A DNA stretch of 64,000 nt, taken from NCBI RefSeq assembly GCF_900188245.1, contig NZ_FZOK01000007.1:124001-188000 (forward strand). The letters run 5' to 3'. Below, one piece after another: positions 45,201 to 52,844 of the stretch; position 1 is the stretch's first letter; each line of letters begins with the position of its first letter. The notes under the pieces were generated by a model. The model saw only the letters and a list, made by a program, of their open reading frames with translations. It had not been told where the DNA came from and did not search any database. A program made the position numbers and the translations under genes. This DNA comes from Belliella buryatensis (lineage in GTDB: Bacteria > Bacteroidota > Bacteroidia > Cytophagales > Cyclobacteriaceae).

Positions 45201-45439
45201 TGGTAGATGGATGTATTGTCTTGTCAGTCAAAGATAACGGTCTCGGAATCCCTGAAAGTAAAAAACAGGAGATTTTCGCTAGATTCAAAAGAGCTCACGA
45301 CCATGTAGAAGGCAGTGGGGTGGGTTTATTTCTGATTAAGAAAATAATCAATCTGGCTGGTGGCGATATTGAAGTAGAAAGCGAATTGGGTAAAGGATCG
45401 ACTTTCAAAGTCTATTTCAAATGCATTGATGCAGCCTAA
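42239..45439 (+). CDS. CheB-CheR-PAS-histidine kinase hybrid
   Basis: A 1066-residue soluble signalling protein. Residues 10-195 form a CheB methylesterase domain (catalytic Ser20 in IGASAGGMEAI, His in IIQHLSPDHKS, Asp in SGTGADGTKGI) without a receiver. Residues 205-475 form a CheR methyltransferase (SVTKFFRDKDAF, WVVGCATGEEAYSMAI, DLISCRNLLIYI). A coiled coil of NEELQSVNEELQTVNNEYQ type is near 680-725, then a PAS domain, then a kinase with SVSHDLKGPLNNLRSL and an ATPase domain (NILSNAIKYCSPNR, DNGLGIPESKKQ, GVGLFLIKKI). No chemotaxis genes are nearby, so it probably works outside chemotaxis. A terminator follows. Confidence 0.9.
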   Translation: MIQKTQYPENDLFIIAIGASAGGMEAIHLLFDHTPEDDVAYVIIQHLSPDHKSFMAELLSKHSKLEILVAESNMLVKANRVYLLPKGKNMTINDKRLYLTDIEPREPNRAVDIFFDSLAQDLGDRSIAIILSGTGADGTKGINSIKKSGGFVIVQDPESAKFQGMPNSAIESGNVDVIRPPELIPGEIIAHLSQGVLENSFNRQITQSDDVELLKILNQIQAHTPFDFSEYKRPTIIRRIAKRMTKNNISFLKDYGQFLDNNPEEINILAKEFLISVTKFFRDKDAFDVIKESSLREIIQKKLQVDTLKIWVVGCATGEEAYSMAILIIEELTELKKNLEVKIFASDIDKTALQHASKGVYSEYIERDVSQERLDKYFIKQGKTYKIRENVRKMIIFAEHDIVKQPPYGKIDLISCRNLLIYINPILQRRILTSLHFCLNLGGYLFLGPSESLGELKKSFVEIDKKWKIYKSIEVVRNLRNTTYSTPGLERHMINPNPSVTPQKSMAKSNLTELTNNALLEETGYQAGIWVDIDFEIIQTSGDYEKFLLPKIFNFNLLEMLPEELAIATSTSLKKAFKSQQKVILEQVHFSKNNSVHFVNILVKPFLSGKESIQDVFLVMYLDNEEDQGRTIDIESFQLERHTAQFFEDMKLELADTKSRLKDAFEELEVSNDNISSYNEELISGNEEMQSTNEELQSVNEELQTVNNEYQLKIKELAELNDDLNNYFKSTINAQLYVDKDLILRKFTPSAILQINLKESDLGRLISDISTNIRFSTLMDDIAKVVSTSETIKKEVQTLDGKWYQMAGVPYIKQQDNQKDGAIITFNDITELKKVQDKLSRINQDHDTFIYSVSHDLKGPLNNLRSLITILEESIVITCEEDKEVLDMIMLSTTNLGAIIHELTDIVNIENEIDILENIDVEAMLKEIEASMKDKLVISNAKINLDLKVSEIPFSKKNLRSILTNILSNAIKYCSPNRAPEVSFSTQLVDGCIVLSVKDNGLGIPESKKQEIFARFKRAHDHVEGSGVGLFLIKKIINLAGGDIEVESELGKGSTFKVYFKCIDAA

Positions 45440-45472
45440 ATTTTTTGCAAAACACTAACAGTTTCCTTTATA

Positions 45473-45508
45473 AATCCTGATCATCGAATTGATCAGGATT
45501 ATTTTTTT
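45473..45508 (+). terminator. Terminator after cheBR hybrid gene
   Basis: Perfect 11 bp stem AATCCTGATCA (45473-45483) with TGATCAGGATT (45490-45500), 6 nt loop, followed by ATTTTTTT. Confidence 0.88.
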
Positions 45509-45518
45509 GAATGAACTT

Positions 45519-45863
45519 TTATTCTGCATGTTCAGAATCAGCTTCTTTAGGTAGAATCCTTAAAAGAATAAATGGTATTACAATACAGATGATGCCTATG
45601 ATGGTTTTGATTTCAAAACTAGGAAGAAAGTTCATGATGATCACGTAAACCCCACAGCTTAGAAAGGTGAGTTTCAGCACAGGATTATCATAAGCCCAAG
45701 CAAAAGTCAAATAGGCAATCCCAATCAAGCAAAACATGATGGTTCTGATCAATGCATCTATTTCATCTCCAAAATCAATGAAATAGCCAAGAACTATAGC
45801 CACTAAAACTAAAAATAACACTACTCTGTAAATTTGTATAATGTGTTTTTTAAAGAAATCCAT
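45519..45863 (-). CDS. Small four-helix membrane protein
   Basis: A 114-residue protein with four membrane segments (about 10-30, 37-57, 62-80, 85-104) and charged ends. It converges on the cheBR hybrid. No family recognised. Confidence 0.55.
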   Translation of the reverse strand: MDFFKKHIIQIYRVVLFLVLVAIVLGYFIDFGDEIDALIRTIMFCLIGIAYLTFAWAYDNPVLKLTFLSCGVYVIIMNFLPSFEIKTIIGIICIVIPFILLRILPKEADSEHAE

Positions 45864-45940
45864 AAATATACTTTTCGTGGATCAACTAAATAAAGCCTTT
45901 AAGGTAATAGATTTAAACTAAATTCAAAAGAATTGACTGC

Positions 45941-46140
45941 CTCAAATATTTCAAAGTATTTTCAACCTATTTCTATTTATTTCAAACCACCGAAGAAATA
46001 TCCCAATATCCACTTATATCCAATAATATCCCCAATATATTTCAATTATATATCTATCTTATTTCTATTTGTTTCCACCATATCTCTATGAATATCATAT
46101 TCTTGAAAAATATCCCAATAGCCATCAATATCAATTAATT
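45941..46140. repeat. Degenerate ATATCC/TATTTC repeat patch, roughly 11 bp period
   Basis: Words such as TATTTCAA, TATTTCTATT, ATATCCCAAT and ATATCCAATA recur with spacing near 10-12 bp. A similar patch occurs at 46691-46765 on the other side of the DUF2200 gene. No gene lies here. Confidence 0.5.
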
Positions 46141-46141
46141 A

Positions 46142-46501
46142 TTACCTCAATATCTTCTCCATTTTCTTTCCTTTCGCTAATTCATCGACCAATTTATCCA
46201 GATATCTAACTTGCTTGGTGAGTGGATTATCGATTTCTTGGATTTTGTAACCACAGATGGTACCGGTGATCAATTCGGCCTTGGGATGGAGCTTTGCCTG
46301 CGCAAAAAACACTTCGAAAGTTACTTTTTCATCTATCAAAGCCTGAATCTTTACATCGTCAAAACCAGTGAGCCATTTGATCACTTCATGCAGTTCTTCT
46401 TTCGTTCTTCCTTTGCGTTCTACTTTAGTGACATAGTGTGGATAGACCGAAGCGAAGGTCATTTTTGCCATTCTTTCGTTGTGTTCTGGGGTAGGGATCA
46501 T
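46142..46501 (-). CDS. DUF2200 family protein
   Basis: A 119-residue cytoplasmic protein that follows the DUF2200 pattern closely: FASVYPHYVTKVERKGRTKEEL, VIKWLTGFDDVKIQALI, ICGYKIQEIDNPLTKQVRYL and the terminal LVDELAKGKKMEKILR. The domain is widespread, sometimes linked to YdhG/DUF1801-like proteins, but its function is unknown. Flanked on both sides by similar degenerate repeats. Confidence 0.88.
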   Translation of the reverse strand: MIPTPEHNERMAKMTFASVYPHYVTKVERKGRTKEELHEVIKWLTGFDDVKIQALIDEKVTFEVFFAQAKLHPKAELITGTICGYKIQEIDNPLTKQVRYLDKLVDELAKGKKMEKILR

Positions 46502-46690
46502 AATCTACATTGTTTTTCACGAAGTTTAAATTTATGATTCTTTGAAATAAAGTGGAAATATAACCTCCAAAAAAGCAGGCAGGTTCGTGAAATATGCTTT
46601 GAGAAAACTCTTGAAATAGATATTTACATGGTGATATGATTGTACGGAAAATTATGTATTGCTTATCAAGAAACAAGTTTTGGAGCTGTG

Positions 46691-46765
46691 TCTACTTTAT
46701 TTCCATCATATTTCAACTTTATATCCAACTTATTTCCTATCTAAATCCACCTTGTATCTATCATT
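46691..46765. repeat. Degenerate 11 bp tandem repeat, second patch
   Basis: Six successive units of 11-12 bp: TATTTCCATCA, TATTTCAACTT, TATATCCAACTT, ATTTCCTATCT, AAATCCACCTT, GTATCTATCAT. The patch ends at the ccmB promoter. Confidence 0.55.
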
Positions 46766-46769
46766 TTCA

Positions 46770-46777
46770 TAACTTTG
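46770..46777 (+). promoter_or_regulatory. Bacteroidota -7 element (TAACTTTG) before ccmB
   Basis: Exact TAnnTTTG 26 bases before the ATG at 46796, with TTG at 46752-46754 at a shorter-than-usual spacing (15). It overlaps an in-frame TTG, which argues against that codon as start. Confidence 0.5.
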
Positions 46778-46795
46778 ACCTTGAAAAGTAAGAAT

Positions 46796-47461
46796 ATGCT
46801 CCAACAAATCCGTACCCTTATCCTCAAAGAACTCACACTAGAGTGGAGGCAGAAGTATGCCCTCAATGGGATTTTGTTGTATGTGGTTTCGGCAGTATTT
46901 ATCACTTATCTGAGCGTAGGTGCTAAGCAGGGTAATATTGGAGTGCCCACTTGGAATGCTTTGTATTGGATTATTATCCTTTTTTCAGCTGTGAATGCAG
47001 TGGCCAAAAGCTTCGTACAAGAGCATCAGGGTCGGCAGTTGTACTATTATATGATTGCTTCTCCTGAAGCCATCATTGTTTCCAAGATCATATATAATTC
47101 GATTTTGACATTGGTTTTGGCACTTTTGGGATACTTGGTATTTAGTGTCATCTTGGGGAATCCTGTACAGAATCAAGGGCTGTTTGTATTGAACTTGGTG
47201 CTAGGTGGTTTGGGTTTTTCAGCTTGTCTGACCATGGTGTCTGGTATCGCTTCCAAAGCCAGCAACAATGCCACTTTGATGGCTATATTAAGCTTCCCAG
47301 TGATCATCCCGATTTTACTGATGGCCATTCGGGTATCCAAGAACGCCATAGATGGATTGGATTGGAGTGTCAGCGTAGACAAAATCATCACCTTATTGGC
47401 TATCAATGCCATTATTTCTGCCACAGCTTATATTCTGTTTCCTTATTTGTGGAGGAGTTGA
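46796..47461 (+). CDS. ccmB: Heme exporter protein CcmB
   Basis: Membrane subunit of the CcmAB heme/energy module in system I cytochrome c maturation. The 221-residue protein starts MLQQIRTLILKELTLEWRQK, as CcmB proteins do, and has six membrane helices; LVLGGLGFSACLTMVSGIAS matches the conserved central region. First of the ccm genes here, but the partner ATPase gene ccmA is absent from the window. A gap of 254 bp separates it from ccmC. Confidence 0.9.
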   Translation: MLQQIRTLILKELTLEWRQKYALNGILLYVVSAVFITYLSVGAKQGNIGVPTWNALYWIIILFSAVNAVAKSFVQEHQGRQLYYYMIASPEAIIVSKIIYNSILTLVLALLGYLVFSVILGNPVQNQGLFVLNLVLGGLGFSACLTMVSGIASKASNNATLMAILSFPVIIPILLMAIRVSKNAIDGLDWSVSVDKIITLLAINAIISATAYILFPYLWRS

Positions 47462-47546
47462 TATCGTGAAATTATCTTTTCATCCACATTCCTTTGGCAC
47501 TGTTCAAATAAGTAACAAAAAGCACAGGAATCAGGAACTTATGCCT

Positions 47547-47554
47547 TATTTTTG
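47547..47554 (+). promoter_or_regulatory. Possible -7 element (TATTTTTG) for a ccmC transcript
   Basis: Exact TAnnTTTG in the ccmB-ccmC gap, 162 bases before the ccmC ATG. A hairpin CTACGG (47644-47649) with CCGTAG (47660-47665) lies in the putative leader. Both are weak individually. Confidence 0.3.
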
Positions 47555-47715
47555 CCCCTGAAATGTAAAATTCTTACCGATGAACTGCCCAAGTCAATTG
47601 TATCATAAATATCGCATACAGTCAATCTAAGCATTCTCCTAAAACTACGGTAGTAAGAAGCCGTAGCATGTTTGGGATTCGGTAATTAACCATCATCAAC
47701 ACAAACGAAATCAAG

Positions 47716-48396
47716 ATGAAATCAAGCTGGTGGAAAATTCTCACTATTGCATTGCTGGCTTATACCATCATCGCAGGTCTCCTGCTAGACGTACCAAGAC
47801 TTCCCATCCTTAACGAGACGATCAGGGCATTATATTTTCATGTCACTATGTGGTTTGGGATGATCATCATGCTGATAGTAGCAGTGATCTACAGCATCAA
47901 GTACCTCAAGAGCAACGACCTTCGACATGATGACATCGCCATAGAGTTCACCAATGCTGCTATTCTCTTTGGTGTATTAGGAATTGTAACAGGGATGCTG
48001 TGGGCGAGATATACTTGGGGGGATTATTGGTCTGGAGATCCCAAGCAAAATGCCTCTGCCATTGGCCTATTGATGTATTTTGCATATTTGATTTTAAGAA
48101 ACTCACTCACAGACGTGCATCAAAGAGCGCGAATTGGCGCTGTTTACAACATCTTTGCTTTTGCTGCATTTATCCCTTTGATATTTGTATTGCCTAGACT
48201 TACAGACAGCTTACATCCAGGTAATGGTGGAAACCCTGGGTTCAATGCTTACGATTTGGATAGTAATCTGAGAAAAGTATTTTATCCGGCAATCATCGCT
48301 TGGACCCTACTTGGGACTTGGCTCAGTGTAGTCAGGGTAAGATTGAAACGAGTAGAACGAAAAATCGAAGACAAATTGATCAATCAGATCTCTTAA
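47716..48396 (+). CDS. ccmC: Heme exporter protein CcmC
   Basis: A 226-residue six-helix membrane protein of the heme-handling family. The Trp-rich heme-binding motif appears as YTWGDYWSGDPKQNASAIG near residue 96, and the flanking His residues are present (YFHVTMWF near 41 and LHPGNGG near 163). CcmC loads heme onto CcmE. Followed by ccmD-, ccmE- and ccmF-like genes in order. Confidence 0.93.
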   Translation: MKSSWWKILTIALLAYTIIAGLLLDVPRLPILNETIRALYFHVTMWFGMIIMLIVAVIYSIKYLKSNDLRHDDIAIEFTNAAILFGVLGIVTGMLWARYTWGDYWSGDPKQNASAIGLLMYFAYLILRNSLTDVHQRARIGAVYNIFAFAAFIPLIFVLPRLTDSLHPGNGGNPGFNAYDLDSNLRKVFYPAIIAWTLLGTWLSVVRVRLKRVERKIEDKLINQIS

Positions 48397-48469
48397 CTAG
48401 CATTACAAATAATATCATAGCGCATCAAGCCTGGCGGTGATAGGCGCGTCATCATCAACTGAAAATATT

Positions 48470-48715
48470 ATGAAAAAGTGGTTTGTCATTTTATTTCTTC
48501 TTGTGAGTTTACAAGGAATCGCACAAGAGAAAATTGCCATTACGAAAGAGGATTATCAAAATTCAAAAATAGAGATGGCCGACTTGATGCGGTCTGAAGG
48601 TAAAATTTATGTGTTGGTAGGTGTGATCGGGATTGTTTTTGCAGGAATCTTGGTTTATGTAATCAGTACAGATCGCAAAGCTGCTCGATTGGAGCAATTG
48701 ATCAAAGAAAAATAG
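48470..48715 (+). CDS. ccmD: CcmD-family small membrane protein
   Basis: An 81-residue protein from the Met opening MKKWFVILFLLVSLQGIAQ; an earlier in-frame ATG adds 11 residues before this signal peptide and is unlikely. After the signal peptide a short region (EMADLMRSEGKIYVLVGVIG) leads into one membrane helix and a charged tail (STDRKAARLEQLIKEK), as in Bacteroidota CcmD. It should release holo-CcmE from CcmABC. Unlike proteobacterial CcmD it carries a signal peptide. Confidence 0.75.
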   Translation: MKKWFVILFLLVSLQGIAQEKIAITKEDYQNSKIEMADLMRSEGKIYVLVGVIGIVFAGILVYVISTDRKAARLEQLIKEK

Positions 48716-48769
48716 TATCCAATAACTTGAAATTTGCGTAAGCAAATGCTAGTAATAAATAAATAGAAA

Positions 48770-49186
48770 ATGAAAAAAGGACATATTCTAGGCTTGGGGA
48801 TCATCGCCATTGCGATCGTCATCATCGTTTCCATGTTGGGAGATGCGAGTACGTATGAAAGCTTTGCTACAGCCAAAGCGATGAAGGAAAGAGGAGAGGA
48901 CAAGGCTATTCACGTAGTAGGTCAGTTGAAAAAGACAGATTCAGGCCAAGTGGTGGGCATAGAAGTCAATGAAGATAAGACCTCTTTTTATTTTATGATG
49001 GTAGATAATGATGGTACGGAGCAGCGGGTATTTTACAACGAGCCTGTTCCTGCCGATTTTCATAGATCAGAGCAGGTTGTAGTGATTGGTGGCTACAAAA
49101 GTGATGAGCTATTTATGGCGGATAAGATCCTGATGAAGTGTCCATCCAAGTATCAGGAGAACGAAGTCAATACTGCCGGAATGTAA
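48770..49186 (+). CDS. ccmE: Heme chaperone CcmE, Cys-type
   Basis: A 138-residue membrane-anchored OB-fold protein: helix at about 5-23, then VVGQLKKTDSGQVVGIEV and VFYNEPVPADFHRSEQVVVIGGY, both typical of CcmE. The covalent heme attachment motif reads LMKCPSKYQEN, that is CxxxY instead of the classical HxxxY. CxxxY forms are known from archaea and some sulfate reducers. It lies between ccmD and ccmF, 19 bp before the latter. Confidence 0.9.
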   Translation: MKKGHILGLGIIAIAIVIIVSMLGDASTYESFATAKAMKERGEDKAIHVVGQLKKTDSGQVVGIEVNEDKTSFYFMMVDNDGTEQRVFYNEPVPADFHRSEQVVVIGGYKSDELFMADKILMKCPSKYQENEVNTAGM

Positions 49187-49205
49187 ACCTGAATTCAATT
49201 AAGAT

Positions 49206-51734
49206 ATGATCAATACCTTTGTGGGTAATCTTGGCCATTTTGCCACTATTCTTGCTTTTGTAAGTGCAGTGCTGACGGCCTTTTCCTATTACAAATATCA
49301 CCAAGCCAACGAGCTTGAGAAGTCCAATTGGAAGAATTTTAGTAGAATACTTTTCTATATTCATGCTGTAGCCTCGGTAGTCATCGCGGCGACTCTTTTT
49401 GAAATCATCTACAATCATCGATTTGAGTATTTCTATGCCTATTCTCACTCCTCTATGGCACTACCTGTGCATTACATGGTGTCGAGTTTCTGGGAAGGAC
49501 AAGAAGGGGCTTTTATCTTGTGGATAGTCTGGAATGTTGTGCTCGGTCTAGTGATTATACATACCAATAAAACATGGGAAGCACCCGTGATGGTGGTATT
49601 TGCATTGGTTCAAGCCTTCTTGGTTTCCATGATCCTTGGTGTGGTGATTGGAGATTTGAAAATTGGCAGTTCACCATTTATTCTTCTTAGAGATGCTGTG
49701 ACAGCTCCTATTTTCCAGATCAATCCTGATTTTGTTCCAGAAGATGGGACGGGTTTGAATCCACTTCTACAAAATATTTGGATGGTGATTCACCCTCCTA
49801 CTTTGTTTTTGGGATATGCTAGTACACTGGTGCCTTTTGCCTTTTTAATGGCAGGGCTTGCTTCAAAAAGATATTCTGAATGGATTCGTCCTGCGCTACC
49901 GTGGGCGATATTCTCTGCTATGGTATTGGGTATGGGGATTATCATGGGTGCTTATTGGGCCTATGTGACCTTGAACTTTGGAGGCTATTGGAACTGGGAT
50001 CCTGTTGAAAATGCGGTATACGTTCCTTGGTTGATTTTAGTAGCAGGTATTCACACGATGATTACCTATAAGAAAAGTGCCACAGCGCTCAAGACCTCCA
50101 TCGTATTGATCATTGCTTCATTTATCCTCGTGCTATATGCTACATTTCTAGTAAGAAGTGGGGTATTGGGTGACTCATCAGTTCACTCCTTTACCGACTT
50201 GGGGCTATCAGGTCAGCTATTGATTTACATGCTATTCTTTTTGTTTGCAGCTATTTTCCTGTCAGTTCGAGCATGGAAGCATATCCCAAGCTCGGAAAGG
50301 GAAGCTTCTGTATATTCAAGAGAGTTTTGGATTTTTATAGGGGCGACTACCTTGGGTCTGATGGCATTTCAGGTGATCTTACCTACCTCTATTCCGGTAT
50401 GGAATGCGATTGTTGAGAGTTTCGGTGGGATATCCAATATGGCTCCTCCAGCTGATCAAGTCGGGTTTTATACCAAGTTTCAGCTTTGGTTTGCAGTAGC
50501 GCTAGCACTATTGACAGCTGTAGGGCAGTTTTTTTGGTGGAATAAGATGGATTCTAAGACGCTGAAAGACACCTTGACGGTTCCATATGTGGTTTCTGTT
50601 TTAATTTCTGCAGCGATCATTGTTATAGGCAAAGTCTATGATATTAGCTATATCGTGGTAGTTCTTGCAGGGACGTTTACCATCGTTGCAAATGCTACTA
50701 TTCTGACTAAGTTGATAAGAAAATCTACGTTCAAACTTGCAGGAGGATCTTTGGCACATATTGGTCTTGGGATGATTTTGATCGGGGTGATGTTCTCATC
50801 AGGTTATTCAGAAGTGATTTCTTATAACCTTTCTGGCCTGACTTATAGCAATAGCTTCGAAGACGAGATCAACAAAGAACACGTCTTACTTTGGATCAAC
50901 AAGCCAACGCAGATCAAAGATTATACTGCCATCTACAGAGGTAGGCAGAAAAAAGTAGTGGGAGTGCCAGGACTTGTTGATGCTAAGTTGCTCAAGTCTA
51001 CTGGAGAGGTCAACCAAGCTATTGCTTTAGCTGATATTGTTGTCAATGGCAAAACATATCATAGGGAAGGAGAATTTGTCAATATTGTATTGGAGGAAAA
51101 TGACTACTTCAAAATAGACTACTACCAAGAAGACGATCTCAAATTTTCACTCAGCCCAATGGCACAGTATAATACTTCTATGGGCTTGATTTCTTCTCCT
51201 GATTCGAGGAGGTTTCTCAATAGGGATCTGTACACCTTTGTCTCTGTCATCAATGATTTCGATGATCCTGAGTGGAGAGAAGATGAGCTATTCGAAGTGG
51301 CACCTGGAGATACTTTTTACCTCGCTGATATGGTGACTAAGTTTGAAAGTGCTGATGTGGTCAGAGAGTTGGACGGAATGCAATTGTTTGATGGGGATGT
51401 CGCCGTCAAAGCAAAATTGACAATACAGGATTATGATGTGGAGAAGGTACTGGAACCGATATTCATCATCCGTAATAATCAAGTAGGGCGTGTTCCTGTA
51501 ATAGAAAATGAATTGGGTCTGAAGGTGGAATTGACTAATATCCTACCTGAGGAGAATAAATTCGTATTTACTGTGAATAGAAATCAGAAAGATTATGTGG
51601 TACTCAAGGCCATGGTCAAGCCACAAATCAATATCCTTTGGGCTGGAACCATCATCATGTTGATCGGATTCTGTGTGGCTATTTACAGAAGATATGATGA
51701 ATTTTCCAAAATGAGGGATAAAGGATTAGAATAA
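49206..51734 (+). CDS. ccmF: Heme lyase CcmF
   Basis: An 842-residue polytopic membrane protein that attaches heme to apocytochrome c. The WWD motif region reads FGGYWNWDPVENAVYVPWL near residue 258; HPPTLFLGYAS near 195 and HYMVSSFWEGQEGAF near 88 supply expected His/Trp positions. It is longer than the E. coli protein because of a large soluble C-terminal part (about 560-800) before the last helix. Last ccm gene here; no ccmG or ccmH follows. Confidence 0.93.
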   Translation: MINTFVGNLGHFATILAFVSAVLTAFSYYKYHQANELEKSNWKNFSRILFYIHAVASVVIAATLFEIIYNHRFEYFYAYSHSSMALPVHYMVSSFWEGQEGAFILWIVWNVVLGLVIIHTNKTWEAPVMVVFALVQAFLVSMILGVVIGDLKIGSSPFILLRDAVTAPIFQINPDFVPEDGTGLNPLLQNIWMVIHPPTLFLGYASTLVPFAFLMAGLASKRYSEWIRPALPWAIFSAMVLGMGIIMGAYWAYVTLNFGGYWNWDPVENAVYVPWLILVAGIHTMITYKKSATALKTSIVLIIASFILVLYATFLVRSGVLGDSSVHSFTDLGLSGQLLIYMLFFLFAAIFLSVRAWKHIPSSEREASVYSREFWIFIGATTLGLMAFQVILPTSIPVWNAIVESFGGISNMAPPADQVGFYTKFQLWFAVALALLTAVGQFFWWNKMDSKTLKDTLTVPYVVSVLISAAIIVIGKVYDISYIVVVLAGTFTIVANATILTKLIRKSTFKLAGGSLAHIGLGMILIGVMFSSGYSEVISYNLSGLTYSNSFEDEINKEHVLLWINKPTQIKDYTAIYRGRQKKVVGVPGLVDAKLLKSTGEVNQAIALADIVVNGKTYHREGEFVNIVLEENDYFKIDYYQEDDLKFSLSPMAQYNTSMGLISSPDSRRFLNRDLYTFVSVINDFDDPEWREDELFEVAPGDTFYLADMVTKFESADVVRELDGMQLFDGDVAVKAKLTIQDYDVEKVLEPIFIIRNNQVGRVPVIENELGLKVELTNILPEENKFVFTVNRNQKDYVVLKAMVKPQINILWAGTIIMLIGFCVAIYRRYDEFSKMRDKGLE

Positions 51735-51785
51735 AAAATGGTATTGAAAGTCATTAAAAGATTTCGATAGCATAATTAAAAGAAG

Positions 51786-51823
51786 CCTAAAGTCGAGAGT
51801 TAATCGAGATTTTAGGTTTTTTT
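51786..51823. terminator. Terminator between ccmF and converging gene
   Basis: CCTAAA (51786-51791) with TTTAGG (51811-51816) plus inner TCGA pairs, followed by a T-run on the plus strand. It overlaps the stop codon of the minus-strand gene. Confidence 0.6.
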
Positions 51824-52278
51824 ATGACTTTTTTCCAATACATATATCCCAGTCCCACTGTGGATAAAAAGAAAATAAAGGAAGTCCACTCGTAAGTTCT
51901 ATTGTTGCTTTTTCTTTCCTCTATGTTTTGTTCTTTTTCTTGGAGGGCTCTTTTGAGTGTAGCGATCTCTCGTTCCTGTTTTCTAGAGATGAATTTGTAA
52001 TCGTTTTTTTCGTAGGTAATTTCTGTCTTTTCAATTTCGCTGAGCATCTTGAGCTCATCCATGATCTGATTATCCTTATTGATGATCCTTTCCATCCAAT
52101 TGTTAGTTTCGACCATGTCTTTTTTTGTCCTATTTCCAAAAATCCCCGACTTTTTACTTTCAGAATTTTGCCATTGCTGATGAAGGGCTTGTCTTTCCTC
52201 CATAAGTTTTTCCAATTTGGCTTGTGAAAAAACAAGTAGGGGTGCAAAAAAGAAAAGAAGGAATAAAGTCTTTTTCAT
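51787..52278 (-). CDS. Exported coiled-coil protein with C-terminal membrane helix
   Basis: A 163-residue protein: signal peptide to about residue 19 (PLLVFSQ), a long charged, probably coiled-coil region (20-130; ISRKQEREIATLKRALQEKE), a membrane helix (131-148; WTSFIFFLSTVGLGYMYW) and a short basic tail. No family recognised. Confidence 0.6.
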   Translation of the reverse strand: MKKTLFLLFFFAPLLVFSQAKLEKLMEERQALHQQWQNSESKKSGIFGNRTKKDMVETNNWMERIINKDNQIMDELKMLSEIEKTEITYEKNDYKFISRKQEREIATLKRALQEKEQNIEERKSNNRTYEWTSFIFFLSTVGLGYMYWKKVIKKPKISINSRL

Positions 52279-52351
52279 AAATTAAAGATTTTATTCCTCT
52301 GAAAAACAAATAATGTGCCGAGTATCTGAATTGAATCAATGATGGAGTAGA

Positions 52352-52729
52352 TTATCGCATCTTCATTTTCTTTCCAGTCCTTCTTTTAAATGATCCTTGC
52401 CTTCTCTTGTTGTTTGTATAAAAGTTGTACAAGAAATTTACCGCAAATACAGCTATGGTTAAAGGAATGAAAAATCCTGCTGCCATGGTCTTGATGCCCA
52501 ATAGAATCAAAAGCGAGGCGATGATGCCCATCTTAAATGAAGTGTGACTCTCTGGATAAACTTTGCCTACCAAATAAAGGCTAAGTGATTCTATAAAAGC
52601 GACTAAGATGATGAGGTAGAAAAGCATCTGAGCCATAGTGGTATCAGCTGACCATACCACCCAAGCAAGTCCAGCAGCTACCAATATCAAGCTGAGGGAT
52701 TGAATCGATGTGTTTAATCTTTCTTTCAT
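52352..52729 (-). CDS. Small four-helix membrane protein
   Basis: About 125 residues from MKERLNTSIQSLSL; an upstream in-frame ATG adds 13 residues and is less likely. Four membrane segments and a strongly basic C-terminus (NNKRRQGSFKRRTGKKMKMR). No family recognised. It lies between the coiled-coil protein and the dipeptidyl peptidase on the same strand. Confidence 0.55.
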   Translation of the reverse strand: MKERLNTSIQSLSLILVAAGLAWVVWSADTTMAQMLFYLIILVAFIESLSLYLVGKVYPESHTSFKMGIIASLLILLGIKTMAAGFFIPLTIAVFAVNFLYNFYTNNKRRQGSFKRRTGKKMKMR

Positions 52730-52807
52730 AGGTTTTAATTTCGGGGTTATGCCAAATAAGTTATACATAAAACCCCAAATAAAAAAACATGCTTCGTTGA
52801 AAAGAAA

Positions 52808-52834
52808 AGCCCCATTTGAAATTCAAATGGGGCT
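52808..52834 (-). terminator. Terminator after dipeptidyl peptidase gene
   Basis: Near-perfect palindrome with arms AGCCCCATTTG and CAAATGGGGCT, followed on the minus strand by a T-rich tail. Confidence 0.8.
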
Positions 52835-52844
52835 ACATGAGTTT

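Noticed and set aside
46775-46795. TTG start giving a longer CcmB
   Set aside because: It lies inside an exact -7 promoter box; the ATG at 46796 gives the family-typical N-terminus.
47462-47715. tRNA or riboswitch in the ccmB-ccmC gap
   Set aside because: No cloverleaf or known riboswitch motif is visible; only a short hairpin and a possible -7 box.
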